From Stomorhina lunata (Eukaryota > Arthropoda > Insecta > Diptera > Rhiniidae), in contig OW121742.1 in NCBI GenBank assembly GCA_933228675.1, forward strand, positions 108,074,440-108,138,439: a stretch of DNA of 64,000 nucleotides, in the 5' to 3' direction. This document shows, piece after piece, positions 12,155-24,843 of this stretch. Positions within the stretch are counted from its first letter, which is position 1. Each line of letters starts with the position of its first letter. The translations under genes were made by a program, and so were the position numbers. The notes under the pieces were generated by a model. The model worked only from the letters and a program-made list of their open reading frames with translations, was not told the DNA's origin and ran no database searches.

Positions 12155-13515
12155 TTAAAAATTTTGTTCTAAACTCGAAAAAGTTTATCTTATTGACGAG
12201 TTTTAAAGAATTGTTAGCCAGTTTAAGGTTTAGAAATCCAAGTTTAAGATATAGCGTTATTGTGTTTTAAACAAACTTAGTCCTATGTGCCTTAAACTTG
12301 ACTCAGTTCGTCTTAAACTTCGGTTTAAAAAAATTAAACCCCGTTTAAGTTATTTAGAGACAAGCTTAAGATAAAAATTATTTAGATTTGAATTCATCCT
12401 GTTCTTGTTTTGTCTAAACTTAACTAATTTTATCCTAAACTCAAATAAGTTTTTCTTAAACCCGAGTTTAAAAGAATTTTTACCCAGTTTAAGGTTTAGA
12501 AATAAAAGTTTAAGATAAAGCATTATTATATTTTAAAGAAACTTAGTCCCAATTGCCTTAAACTTGGCTCGTTTTAACCTTAACTTCAGTTTTAAAAAAA
12601 TAAACCTAGTTTAAGTTATTTACAATCGAGTTTAAGATCAAAAATATTTAGATTTAAATTAATCCTAATCTTATTTAACCTAAACTTAACGAATTTTGTA
12701 ATAAACTCAAAAAATTTAATTTTAATCTCGAGTTTAAAAGAGTTCTTAGTTAGTTTGAGATTTAGAAATTCAAGTTTAAGGTACAGTGTTATTATATTTT
12801 AAAGCAACTTTGTTTCAATTACCTTAAACTTGACTCAGTTTGTCTTAAACTTCGGTTTAAAAAAAATTAAACCCCGATTAAGTTATTTAGAGACGAGTTT
12901 AAGATAAAAATTATTTAGATTTGAATTAATCCTGTTCTTTTTTTGCCTAAACTTAACAAATTTTATCTTAAACTCAAATCAGTTTATCTTAATCTCGAGT
13001 TTAAAAGAATTTTTAGCCAGTTTAAGGTTTAGAAATCCAAGTTTAAGATTAAGCGTTATTATATTTTAAAGATGCTTAGCTTTAGTTGTCTTAAACTTGG
13101 TTTGGTTTATCTTCAAGTTAAGTTTAAGAAAAATTAAACCTAGTTTAAGTTATTTAAAGTCAAGTTTAAGATAAAAGGTATTTAGATTTGAATTCATCCT
13201 GTTCTTATTTAGCCTAAACTTTACTAGTTTTGTCCTAAACCCGAAAAATTTTGTCTTAATCTCGAGTTTAAAAAAATTTTTATCCAGTTTAAGGTATAGA
13301 AATCTAAGTTTAAGATAAAGCGTTATAAAATTTTAAAGAAACTTAGTCCTAGTTGCCTTAAACTTGACTCAGTTTATCTTAAACTTCAGTTTTAAAAAAC
13401 TTAAACCTAGTTTAAGTTATTCAAAGACGAGTTTAAGTTAAAAAAATTTTATATTTGAATTAATTCTATTCATAGTTAGCCTAAACTTAAATAATTTCCT
13501 CCTAAACTCGAGTTA
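12155..13515. repeat. 123-bp palindromic satellite, block S4
   Basis: A diverged subfamily in which the central palindrome is often broken (for example TTAATCTCGAGTTTAAAAG near 13000). Recurrent phrases such as TTGCCTTAAACTTGACTCAG mark the units. Mismatch between units is high, suggesting an older or less homogenised block. Confidence 0.85.
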
Positions 13516-14405
13516 TATTAAAACATATTCAATATCTTTTACAGGTTTTTAATCCTTTTTAATAACTTTCTTCAGTAAAATAAAGATATTAAACTGGAAA
13601 TCGATCTAATTATCTTATTAGACTAAATATTTTAACTACCAAAATAGTTAAATGAAGTTTAAAGAAAAGTGAAATCACAAAAATTGCAATTGTTAAAAAT
13701 TTTGTTCGAAAACATTCGACTAAAAACATACACAAAAGGGGATAGACAGACACAAGGCAGTTTATAGGGGAAGAGTGAAATGTAACATTTCGTGAAAGAA
13801 AGTGACATTTACAACAAACAGCAACAACAACAAAAACTACAACATAAATTTTAATGCAATGAACCACATTTTGAATAAACCAAAAAAAAAAAACAAAATA
13901 ATGATTGAGAAAAAACGCTCTATGTTCGAGTGAAATATTTTTTTTAAATTTTCGGTTTTTTAGAGGGGGAAATTTTCTATTAGTTTGCTTAAGAAATTTA
14001 CATTATCGTCTCTGACAAAGCTTAACCTACGTTTGTTGTTTATGGAGAAAGGGTTTCATCGAAAACGAGTAAAGCTTTAAATAGTAGAGGGAGCGTTTCT
14101 TTGCCATCACTATCATCAACATCATGTCAATAAACGTTATTGAGTTCAACAATATCTTAAGGGTTTATTGAACTCGACTCGGTATTTGTTTCAATACAAC
14201 AAAAAAAAACAGAAAGTAAAATTAAAACCGAAAATTTTGTATAAAAAAGAAATTGAAATTAACATTAAAACAGTAGAGGCCAAATTAAATTACAAAATGA
14301 GTGAAACAAAAAGAAAAAATTACATCAAAAAGTCATTAGATTAAACTTGGGCTTACTCGCATACATGTTATACAAAGGCACAGTTTCAAAATTGATTATA
14401 GATTT
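13516..14405. other. Spacer between S4 and S5
   Basis: Single-copy AT-rich DNA. The 85-codon minus-strand frame at 13610-13867 begins in a hydrophobic valine-rich run, but matches nothing recognisable and has ordinary local base composition. I treat it as chance. Confidence 0.5.
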
Positions 14406-17400
14406 TTAACATATAAAAACTCAAGTTTAAGAAAAACTTTAACAAAATTTTAGATAAACTTATTCTTATTAACCTTAAACTTAAATTATTTTATCTTAAA
14501 CTCGAGTTTAAGTAAGTTTAAACCAAGTTTAAGATATAATAAGCTAAATTTAACAAAAACTAATACAAAAATTTAATTCAATTTAACTTAAACTAACATA
14601 AACTCAACTGGATTTATCTTAAACTCGGTTGCATTCACAAGCTTTATCTTAAACTTAAGCTTAAAATAATTTTTATCTTGTTTAAGTTTTATAAATCTAA
14701 GATTAAGATATAGCGTTGTTAGCTACTAAATAAGCTCAGTCGTAGTTAACTTAAACTTAACTAGGTTTATCTTAAACTCGAGTTTTAAAAATGTTTATAT
14801 AGTTTAAAGTTTAGAACTCTAAGTTTAAGATAAAGTTCTTTTAGAATCTTAATAAATTTAGTCTCTACTAGCTTAAACTTTCAAAAGTTTATCTTAAACT
14901 CGAGTTTAAAACAATTTTAATCCAGTTTAAGATTAAAAATCCAAGTTCAAGACATAGTAGAATGATATTATAAGCAAACTTAGTCTTAATTAAGCTTAAA
15001 CTTAATAAACATGATCGTAAACTCGAGCTTAAAAAAATTTTTATCTAGTTTAAGTTTAAGAAATCCAAGTTTAAGACATAATTACATTCGATTATAGATA
15101 AACTCAGAACTACTTAGCTTAAACTTAACAAAGGTTGTCTTAAACTCAAGTGTTTTTATCAAGTTTAAGTTTCATAAGTCCAAGTTTAAGAAATTATATA
15201 AGCAAATTCCTGTTAAACTTAGTCTTATTTAGCTTAAACTTGACAAAGTTTTTCTTAAACTTAAGTTTAAAATAATTTGTATCAAGTTTAAGGTTAAGAA
15301 ATCCAAGTTTAAGACATACCTACATTCGATTATAAATTAACTTAGTTTTATTTAGCTTAAACTTAACAAAGGTTGTCTTAAACTCAAGTGTAAAATAATT
15401 TTGATCAAGTTTAAGTTTCATAAGTTCAAGTTTAAGAAATTATATAAGTAGATTGCCGATAAACTTAGTCTTATTTAGCTTAAACTTAACAAAGTTTTTC
15501 TTAAACTCAAGTTTGAAATAATTTGTATCAAGTTTAGGGCTAAAAAATCCAAGTTTAAGACATAATTACATTCGATTATAAATTAACTTAGTTTTATTCA
15601 GCTTAAACTTAACAAAGTTTGTCTTAAACTCAAGTGTAAAATAATTTTGATCAAGTTTAAGGTTTATAAGTCCAAGTTTAAGAAATTATATAAGCAGATT
15701 CTTGATAAACTTAGTCTTATTTAGCTTAAACTTAACAAAGGTTGTCTTAAACTCAAGTGTAAAATAATTTTGATCAAGTTTAAGTTTCATAAGTCCAAGT
15801 TTAAGAAATTATATAAGCAAATTCCTGATAAACTTAGTCTTATTTAGCTTAAACTTAACAAAGTTTATCTTAAACTCGAGTTTAAAATAATTTGTATCAA
15901 GTTTAAGGTTAAGAAATTCAAGTTTAAGACATAACTACATTCAATCATAAATTAACTTAGTTTTATTTAGCTTAAACTTAACAAAGTTTGTCTTAAACTC
16001 AAGTGTAATATAATTTTTATCAAGTTTAAGGTTTATAAGTCCAAGTTTAAGAAATTATATAAGCAGATTCCTGATAAACTTAGTCTTATTTAGCTTAAAC
16101 TTAACAAAGTTTATCTTAAACTCGAGTTTAAAATAATTTTTATCTAGTTTAAGGTTTATAAGTCCAAGTTTAAGAAATTATGTAAGCAGATTCCTTAAAA
16201 ACTTAGCCTTATTTAGCTTAAACTTAACACTTTGTCTTAAACTCAAGTGTAAAATAATTTTGATAAAGTTTAAGTTTCATAAGTCCAAGTTTAAGAAATT
16301 ATATAAACAGATTCCAGATAAACTTAGTCTTACTTAGCTTAGACTTAACTAAGTTTTTCTTAAACTCAAGTTTACAATAATTTGTATCAAGTTTAAGGTT
16401 AAGAAATTTAAGTTTAAGACAAAATTACATTCGATTATGAATTAACTTAGTCTTATCTAATTTAAACTTAACAAAGTTTATCTTAAACTCGAATTTAAAA
16501 TAATTTTTATCTAGTTTAAGGTTTAGAAATCCAAGTTTAAGATATAATTACATTCGATTATATATAAACTTAGTCTTATTTAGCTTAAACTTAACTAAAT
16601 TTATCTTAAACTCAGGTTTAAAATAATTTTGATTTAGTTTAAGGTTTAAAAATCAAAGTTTTAGAAATTATATAACGAGATTGCTAAAAAGCTTAATCTC
16701 AGTTCACTTAAACTTAACCTGGTTTATCTTAAACTTAAGTTTTAAATAATTTTTATTAAGCTTAGGGTTTATAAATCCAAGTTTAAGATTCAGTATTACA
16801 AGATTCCGAATAAACATCGTCATATTTAGCTTAAACTTTATGTTAAACTCGAGTTTAAATTTTTTTTGAAAAAAAAAACATGATTACATTTTATTATAAA
16901 AAACCAAGTTTCAAATAAAGTGTTGATAGGTTCTGTATAAACTTCGCCTTAATGAGCTTAAACTTAACTTAGTTTATCTTAAGCTCGAGTTTAAATTTTT
17001 TTAATCAAGTTTAAGGTTTATAAATCCAAGTTTAGGGAAAATTATCACTTGATTTTGAATAAACTATGCCTTAGTTAGCTTAAACTTAACAGAATTTATC
17101 TTAATTTCGAGTTAACATTTTTTTTATCGAGTTTAAGGTTTATAAAGCCAAGTTTAAGATAAAATGTTGATAGATTCTATATAAACTTAGCCTTAATAAG
17201 CTTAGACATAACTTGGTTTATCTTAAACTCTAGTTTAACAAAATTTAAATCCAGTTTAAGGTTTATAAAACTAAGTTTAAGAAAAAATATTACTAGTTTT
17301 TGAATAAACTTTGCCTTAGTAAGCTTAAACTTAATAGATTTTATCTTAAACTCAAGTTCAAATTTTTTCATCAAGTTTAAGGTTTATAAAACCAAGTTTA

Positions 17401-18085
17401 TTATGAAAATTTGTTAGTCTTATTTAACTTAAACTTTAATTTGGTTTTAAACTCGAGTTTAAAAAATGTTTATTAAGTTTATGGTTTATAAAACCAAGTT
17501 TAAGAAAAACTATCACTAGATTTTGAATAAATTTAGCCTCACTTTGCATAAACTTTACAGAATTTATCTTAAACTCGAGTTTAAAAAAAATTTAATCAAG
17601 GTTAAGGTGTATAAACTCAAGTTTAAGAAAAATTATTACTAGATCTTAAATAAACTTAGCCTATGTTACCTTAAACTTTACAGAATTTATCTTAAACTCG
17701 AGTTCAAAAGAAATTTAATAAAGTTTAAGGTTTATAAAATCAAGTTTAAGATAAAGTGTTATTAGATTCTATATAAACTTAGTCTCAATGTGACTAAACT
17801 TAACTTAGTTTATCTTAAACTTGAGTTTAAAACAATTTGTATCTAGTTTAAGGTTTACAAAACCAAGTTTAAGATATAGTGTTATTAGATTCTTTATAAA
17901 CTTAGTCCTAACTAGCTTAAACTTGACGAAGTCTATCTTAAACTCGAGTTTAAAAATATTTTTATTAAATTTTAGTTTTTAAAATCAAGTTTAAGATAAA
18001 ATTTTACAAAATTCTGAATAAACTTAGACCTTATTAGCTTAAACTCAACAAAGTTTAACTTAAACTTGAGTTTAAAAAAATTGTA
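14406..18085. repeat. 123-bp palindromic satellite, block S5
   Basis: About 30 units. Most keep TTATCTTAAACTCGAG plus a downstream CCAAGTTTAAG box. The centre of the block is organised in two alternating monomer types (annotated separately). The right third (16.8-18.0 kb) is more diverged. Minus-strand open frames at 17177-17374 and 17972-18217 follow the repeat period and are not genes. Confidence 0.92.
15189..16310. repeat. Two-monomer higher-order organisation in S5
   Basis: The word AAATTATATAAG or a near variant occurs at 15191, 15437, 15683, 15806, 16052, 16175 and 16296. Steps are 246, 246, 123, 246, 123 and 121 bp, so one monomer type alternates with a second (marked by ACATTCGATTATA), with occasional loss of the alternate. 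The exact 123/246 steps fix the monomer length. Confidence 0.85.
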
Positions 18086-19398
18086 CTCCTGGAATTCAAA
18101 ATTTGATTCATGATTCTTGGATAGTTCATTAAACTTTCTATATTTAGGTTTCTTATCCCAAATGCCAGACACTTTCCCATCTTTGTTTCCCTCCCTCTGT
18201 CTACCTTGACCGCACATGTTCCAGTCATTTTCAAAAATTTCACCTTCCTTCTAAAGAGTTTCTCTAAATCGTCAGTTTATTTTACAAAACGGGGCAGCTG
18301 CAATTTCGGTTCAAAAAACTTAAGAATTAAAAAGTTATGTTTAAAACAAAAATAAGTTCATGATTAAGTTTAAAAACGAAGTTAATGACATTTTAATCAT
18401 TTTATTAGGCTTTAGCTAAAACCGCAAAAGGAGGTGATGTTTAAAATGAAGAAAAAGGAAGAGACGAAGGTTATTGGCTCTGACCAAGAAACAGACAAAA
18501 GGAGTGTAATTTGAAACGCGAAATTATTGTCGTTTAACTAAAACTAAAGACACAGACAGAAGAAGGGACAAAAGGACGGAAGGATAGTCACCAAAAGTTT
18601 ATAATAGGGAGAAATGAAGTTAACAACCAAAAAAACTTTTGATCTACAAGACAGGATGTTGACTTTTTTCAAAGTAAGTTTAAAGAAAAAAGTAGTTTAG
18701 TGCCAGAGTATTAAAGAATCAATTCACCATAAAGGCTAAAAATTGTTAAAATGCCTAAAACTCGAAGAAGAGTATAGAAAAATACGTTCTTAAAAAATGC
18801 TAAACTTTTGAACATTACCTTATTTTTTCACAAAATGATTTCACTCTTTAAAATTTCTGCTTTTCGAACAAAAAAAAAACAAAACAGTGACGTTTCTCAG
18901 TCATAGCATTATATTCGTTGACCTCATAAACAGTTGCTGTTACACATTGTCTGAAATACTCATGTTGTTGCTGTTGTTACTGCTGCTGCTGTTGTTAACG
19001 ACCACCGACATTTATTAAGTTGTTGCTGTCGAAGTTGTTGCTGTTGTTTAAACAGAAAAAAAAAACTTTTAAGGTTTATGGGTTACAAGTGAAAGTTTAT
19101 TTTGTTTCATACCAAAAAGGTGCAACATGTGTAAGGTGAACTATAACAACAAAAACAATAAAAATGTTAAATAAACTTAAGGATTTTATGTCTAAAAAAA
19201 GTTGCAATATAAAATAGTTAATTTATGATAGGGATACGACAACAATGATCATTGTTGGATAATTTTCAGCAAAAGAATCTGTGCAAATTTAGGTTCAGGA
19301 AATAAATTAAGGTCACAAATTTATATAGTTGATTATATGCAAAAGAGGCTAACTTGAAAGGTTTTAAAATTAAAAACAAGAGATTATAAATAAAATAA
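18086..19398. other. Spacer between 123-bp and 31-bp satellite domains
   Basis: Mostly single-copy. It includes a purine-rich plus-strand tract at about 18420-18610 (GAAGAAAAAGGAAGAGACG and GAAGAAGGGACAAAAGGACG), a CTG/TTG microsatellite, and A-rich DNA. A short residue of the satellite is still visible near 18050-18075. No exon or domain is recognised. Confidence 0.55.
18962..19045. repeat. Imperfect TTG/CTG trinucleotide microsatellite
   Basis: Runs such as TTGTTGCTGTTG and CTGCTGCTGTTGTT recur here, interrupted by unique sequence near 19000. Such CAA/CAG tracts are frequent in fly non-coding DNA. No open frame makes it a credible polyglutamine exon. Confidence 0.75.
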
Positions 19399-19985
19399 AC
19401 TTTTCTAAAGAAAAAACTTCCTATCATCAACTTTTCCAAAGAAAAGTCTTTCTATCATCAACTTTTGTATAGAAAAGTCTTCCTATCATCAACTCTTCTA
19501 TAGAATAGTCTTCCTATCATCAAGTTTGCTATAGAAAAGTCTTCCTATCATAAAGTTTTATATTGAAAAGTCTTCCTATCATCAACTTTTCTATAGAAAA
19601 GTCTTCCTATCATCAACTTTTCTATAGAAAAGTCTTCCTATCACCAACTTTTTTATAGAAAAGTCTTCCTATCATCAACTTTTCTATAGAAAAGTCTTCC
19701 TATCATCAACTTTTCCATATAAAAGTATTCCTATGTCCAACCTTACTATAGAAGAGTCTTCCTATCATCAACTTTTCTATAGCAAAGTCTTCCTATCATC
19801 AAATTTTTCATAGAAATGTCTTCCTATCTACAACTTTTCTATAGAAATGTCTTCCTATCATCAACTTTTCTATAGAAATGCCTTCTTATCATATACTTTT
19901 CTTTAGAAATATCTTCCTATAATCAGCTTTTCTATAGAAATATCTTCCTATCATCAACCGTTTTTATAGAAAAGACTTCCTTTGG
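19399..19985 (+). repeat. 31-bp satellite array A1 (CTATCATC subfamily)
   Basis: About 19 units of 31 bp, each made of TCTTCCTATCATC plus AACTTTTCTATAGAAAAG. The 16-bp part CTTTTCTATAGAAAAG is a perfect palindrome. Copies are moderately diverged, most strongly at the two ends. The array runs in the same orientation as, and blends into, array A2. Confidence 0.92.
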
Positions 19986-22080
19986 TCTACTTTTCTATAG
20001 AAAAGTTGACGTAAGGAATGTCTTCCTTTGGTCAACTTTTCTACGAATGTCTTTCTTTAGTCAACTTTTCCACGAAAGTCTTCCTTTTGTCAATTTTTCT
20101 ATGAAAGTCTTCCTTTGTTCAACTTTTCTATAGAAAAGTCTTCCTTTGGTCAACTTTTCTATAGAAAAGTCTTCCTTTGGTCAACGTTTCTATAGAAAAG
20201 TCTTCCTTTGGTCAACTTTTCTATAGAAAAGTCTTCCTTTGGTCAACTTTTCTTTAGAAAAGTCTTCCTTTGGTCAACTTTTCTATAGAAAAGTCTTCCT
20301 TTGGTCAACTTTTCTATAGAAAAGTCTTCCTTTGGTCAACTTTTCTATAGAAAAGTCTTCCTTTGGTCAACTTTTCTATAGAAAAGTCTTCCTTTGGTCA
20401 ACTTTTCTATAGAAAAGTCTTCCTTTGGTCAACTTTTCTATAGAAAAGTCTTCCTTTGGTCAACTTTTCTATAGAAAAGTCTTCCTTTGGTCAACTTTTC
20501 TATAGAAAAGTCTTCCTTTGGTCAACTTTTCTATAGAAAAGTCTTCCTTTGGTCAACTTTTCTATAGAAAAGTCTTCCTTTGGCCAACTTTTCTATAGAA
20601 AAGTCTATCGTTGGTCAACTTTTCTACAGAAAAGTCTTCCTTTGGTCAACTTTTCGATAGAAAAGCCTTCCTTTGGTCAACTTTTCTATAGAAAAGTCTT
20701 CCTTTGGTCAACTTTTCTATAGAAAAGTCTTCCTTTGGTCAACTTTTCTATAGAAAAGTCTTCCTTTGGTCAACTTTTCTATAGAAAAGTCTTCCTTTGC
20801 TCAACTTTTCTATAGAAAAGTCTTCCTTTGGTCAACTTTTCTATAGAAAAGTCTTCCTTTGGTCAACTTTTCTATAGAAAAGTCTTCCTTTGGTCAACTT
20901 TTCTATAGAAAAGTCTTCCTTTGGTCAACTTTTCTATAGAAAAGTCTTCCTTTGGTCAACTTTTCTATAGAAAAGTCTTCCTTTGGTCAACTTTTCTATA
21001 GAAAAGTCTTCCTTTGGTCAACTTTTCTATAGAAAAGTCTTCCTTTGGTCAACTTTTCTATAGAAAAATCTTCCTTTGGTCAACTTTTCTATAGAAAAGT
21101 CTTCCTATCGTCAACTTTTCTATATAAAATCTTCCTTTGTTCAACTTTTCTATAGAAAAGTCTTCCTTTGGTCAACTTCTCTATAGAAAAGTATTCCTTT
21201 GGTCAACTTTTCTATAGAAAAGTCTTTCTTTGGTCAACTTTTCTAAAGAAAAGACTTCCTTTGGTCAACTTTTCTATAGAAAAGTCTTCCTTTGGTCAAC
21301 TTTTCTATAGAAAAGTCTTCCTTTGGTCAACATTTCTATAGAAAAGTCTTCCTTTGGTCAAATTTTCTATAGAAAAGTCTTCCTTTGGTCAACTTTTCTG
21401 TAGAAAACTTTTTTATAGAAAAGTCTTCCTTTGCTCAACTTTTCTGTAGAAAAGTCTTCCTTTGGTCAACTTTTCTATAGAAAAGTCTTTCTTTGGTCAA
21501 CTTTTCTATAGAAAAGTCTTCCTTTGGTCAACTTTTCTATAGAAAAGTCTTCCTTTGGTCAACATTTCTATAGAAAAGTCTTCCTTTGGTCAACTTTTCT
21601 ATAGAAAAGTCTTCCTTTGGTCAACTTTTCTGTAGAAAACTTTTTTATAGAAAAGTCTTCCTTTGCTCAACTTTTCTATAGAAAAGTATTCCTTTGGTCA
21701 ACTTTTCTATAGAAAAGTCTTTCTTTGGTCAACTTTTCTAAAGAAAAGACTTCCTTTGGTCAACTTTTCTATAGAAAAGTCTTCCTTTGGTCAACTTTTC
21801 TATAGAAAAGTCTTCCTTTGGTCAACATTTCTATAGAAAAGTCTTCCTTTGGTCAACTTTTCTATAGAAAAGTCTTCCTTTGGTCAACTTTTCTGTAGAA
21901 AACTTTTTTATAGAAAAGTCTTCCTTTGGTCAACTTTTCTATAGAAACGTTTTTCTTTGGTCTACTTTCCGATTGAAAAGTCATACTTTGGTCAACTTTT
22001 TTACAAAAATATCTTCCTTTGGTCAACTTTTCTATAGAAATGTCTTCCATTGCTCAATTTTTCTATAGAAACGTCTTAGT
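19986..22080 (+). repeat. 31-bp satellite array A2 (CTTTGGTC subfamily)
   Basis: About 67 units of 31 bp with the variable half TCTTCCTTTGGTC and the shared palindromic half CTTTTCTATAGAAAAG. The middle (about 20110-21100) is nearly uniform. The right part has larger duplicated blocks marked by a truncated monomer (CTGTAGAAAACTTTTTTATAG). Short open frames on both strands at 21862-22068 arise from the palindromic repeat. Confidence 0.95.
21385..21925 (+). repeat. Multi-monomer duplications inside A2
   Basis: A partial monomer with CTGTAGAAAAC followed by a half unit occurs at 21398, 21630 and 21893. Neighbouring variants are carried along, for example TAAAGAAAAGAC in the unit before. Spacings of 232 and 263 bp are 7.5 and 8.5 monomers, so whole blocks of several units were copied together. 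Confidence 0.8.
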
Positions 22081-23017
22081 TTAGTTAACGGAATTAAGCT
22101 TTAAATTGTATTTTTCAAATTAAATCCTCTAAAATTCGTTAATAGGTCACTAGAGGATACATTTAACTGGAGCACATACATTTTTTATGAATTACAGAAA
22201 TACCTAAAAATCATACAAAAGAACTTGATATAAATCTTTATTATAAAATCAATACTCCTGGTATTAAGGGATTTCTTGGCAACCTACAGCAAATAAAAGA
22301 ACTCAACTTGACCTAGATTTTAAAGGAGTTCTTAGGGCAAATTATCTGCAAACATCCCCAAATTGAAAATTGCTTCAAAAACTTCCATTTGGCCTCGTTT
22401 TCTCTACACAAATATTTAAACAGTTAAATAAGCAAACAAAAAAATATATTCATCATAGCTTAAACATCCCTATGGCTGGATGGCTTACACATACACACGC
22501 ATTTAGAGCCATACACAAAATACTCCCACCCACACAAACTTTTTTCTAAAAATTTCCTTAAACATTATCAACATCATCAGCATCTTCATTTCTGATGTGC
22601 TTATACCGATTTCGTTGTAAAAACTTTTTGGAACTTCTTTTTCAACTTTATGGGAGATGCTGTATTTGCTTACCTCCCCTTCCCTCCTCTTAGAAGAAAA
22701 ACATAGGAAAATAACAAAATCGAATTTCATTTCCAACACGTGTCTCCAATTCCATTAGATGGTTAAGAGTGGGGAGATTTTTATGGAGCATAATATTAAA
22801 ATAAAAACTTTTGTTTTATTCTGAAATTTATGTACTTTTGCTTTATGTTATTTTTGTATTGGTATTATTTTGTTACTTCTTCCTAGTCCTGGTTTATGCT
22901 CCAGTTTATTGCCATTCATAAAATATCATTTTATAGAGGATGATGGGTTGATAACCTCTTATATTCGAAAGAAGGTTTATGGTAATAAATTAAAGGTATA
23001 CCTTCTTGGTATGTTAA
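22081..23017. other. Single-copy spacer between A2 and 12-bp array
   Basis: Ordinary AT-rich sequence with no recognisable exon. The 78-codon minus-strand frame at 22503-22739 has no known domain. The last 30 bases drift into CTATAG/TTAAGTCTAT words related to the 12-bp array. Confidence 0.5.
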
Positions 23018-23044
23018 ATCTAGCCTATATTTAAGTCTATAGCC

Positions 23045-23291
23045 TATGTCTTTGTGTATGTCTTAGTCTATGTCTTAGTCTTTGTCTTACTCTATGTCTT
23101 AGTTTATGTCATAGTCTATGTCTTAGTCTATGTCTTAGTCTATGTCTTAGTCTATGTCTTAGTCTATGTCTTAGTCTATGTCTTAGTCTATGTCTTAGTC
23201 TATGTCTTAGTCTATGTCTTAGTCTATGTCTTAGTCTATGTCTTAGTCTTAGTCTATGTCTTAGTCTATGTCTTAGTCTTTGTCTTAGTAT
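23045..23291 (+). repeat. 12-bp satellite TATGTCTTAGTC
   Basis: About 20 copies of TATGTCTTAGTC, nearly perfect in the middle with occasional TTTGTC substitutions at the edges. Because 12 is divisible by three, the array yields spurious long frames on both strands (repeated YVLV on plus, repeated RHRL on minus). I do not regard these as proteins. It directly abuts 31-bp array A3. Confidence 0.95.
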
Positions 23292-23310
23292 ATATATATT
23301 CAAAATTGTT

Positions 23311-24843
23311 TCTATCGCCATCTTTCATATAAAAAATTCTTTCTATCGTCACATTTGCTACAGAAATATCTTCCTATTGTATTATTTTCTATAGAAAAGT
23401 TTTCTATAGAAAAGATGAAGATAGGAGGATCTTTTCTATAGAAAACTTTTCCTTTCGTAATCATTTCCATAGAAAACTCTTCATATCGTCAACTTTTCTA
23501 TAGAAATGTCTTCCTATCGTCAACTTTTGTAAAGAAATGTCTTCCTATCGTCAACTTTTCTAAAGAAATGTCTTCCTTTCGTCAACTTTTCTGAAGAAAT
23601 GTCCTTCTATCGTCAACTTTTCTAAAAAAATGTCTTCCTATCGTCAACTTTTCTATAGAAATGTCTTCCTATCGTCAACTTTTCTATAGAAATGTCTTCC
23701 TATCGTCAACTTTTCTATAGAAATGTCTTCCTGTCGTCAACTTTTCTATAGAAATGTCTTCCTATCGTCAACTTTTCTATAGGAATGTCTTCCTATCGTC
23801 AACTTTTCTATAGAAATGTCTTCTTATAGTCAACTTTTCTATAGAAATGTCTTCCTATCGTCAACTTTTCTATAGAATTGTATTCCTATCGTCAACTTTT
23901 CTATAGAAATGTCTTCCTGTCGTCAACTTTTCTATAGAAATGTCTTCCTATCGTCAACTTTTCTATAGAAATGTCTTCCTATCGTCAACTTTTCTATAGG
24001 AATGTCTTCCTATCGTCAACTTTTCTATAGAAATGTCTTCCTATCGTCAACTTTTCTTTAGAAATGTCTTCCTATCGTCAACTTTTCTTTAAAAATGTCT
24101 TCCTATCGTCAACTTTTCTTTAGAAATGTCTTCCTACCCTCAACTTTTCTAAAGAAATGTCTTCATTTGGTCAACTTTTCTATAGAAATGTCTTCCTGTC
24201 GTCAACTTTTCTATAGAAATGTCTTCCTGTCGTCAACTTTTCTATAGAAATGTCTTCCTATCGTCAACTTTACTAAGGAAATATTTTCCTATCGTTAACT
24301 TTTCTATAGAAATGTCTTCCTATCGTCAACTTTTCTAAAGAAATGTCTTCCTATAGTCAACTTATCTAAAGAAATGTCTTCCTATTGTCAACTTTTCTAT
24401 AGAAATGTTTTCCTATTGTCAACTTTTCTAAAGAAATGTCTTCCTATCGTCAACTTTTCTAAAGAAATGTCTTCCTATCATCAACATTTCAAAAGAAATG
24501 TCTTCCTATAGTCAACTTTTCTAAAGAAATGTCTTCCTATCGTCAACTTTTCTAATGAAATGTCTTCCTATCGTCTACTTTTCTAAAGAAATGTCTTCCT
24601 ATCTTTAACTTTTCTAAAGAAATGTCTTCATATCGTCAACTTTTCTAAAGAAATGTCTTCCTATCGTCAACTTTTCTACAGAAATGTCTTCCTATCGTCA
24701 ACTTTTCTATAGAAATTTCTTCCTATCGTCAACTTTTCTATACAAATGTCTTCCTTTGGTCAACTTTTCTATAGAAATGTCTTCCTATCGTCAACTTTTC
24801 TATAGAAATGTCTTTCTATAGGAAACTTTGCCTATCGCCAGCT
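23311..24843 (+). repeat. 31-bp satellite array A3 (CTATCGTC...AAATG subfamily)
   Basis: About 49 units of 31 bp: TCTTCCTATCGTC, then AACTTTTCTATAGAAATG. Here the palindrome is damaged in its last bases (GAAATG instead of GAAAAG), and many units have TAAAG for TATAG. A head-to-head element at 23396-23425 (TTTCTATAGAAAAGATGAAG) shows a small local inversion at the left edge. The reverse complement of this subfamily is found in array A6. Confidence 0.93.

Noticed and set aside
13610..13867. 85-codon minus-strand frame with a valine-rich hydrophobic start
   Set aside because: It looks like a signal peptide only because the complementary strand is rich in ACAACAAC. No domain follows.
535..18085. 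123-bp satellite as four fused 31-bp monomers
   Set aside because: Four times 31 is 124, but internal boxes recur at about 20-22 bp and the CTATAG core is absent, so common origin is not supported.
23054..23332. 92-residue YVLV-repeat protein and the opposite-strand RHRL-repeat frame
   Set aside because: Both follow from the 12-bp satellite, whose period is a multiple of three. No start context or non-repeat domain is present.
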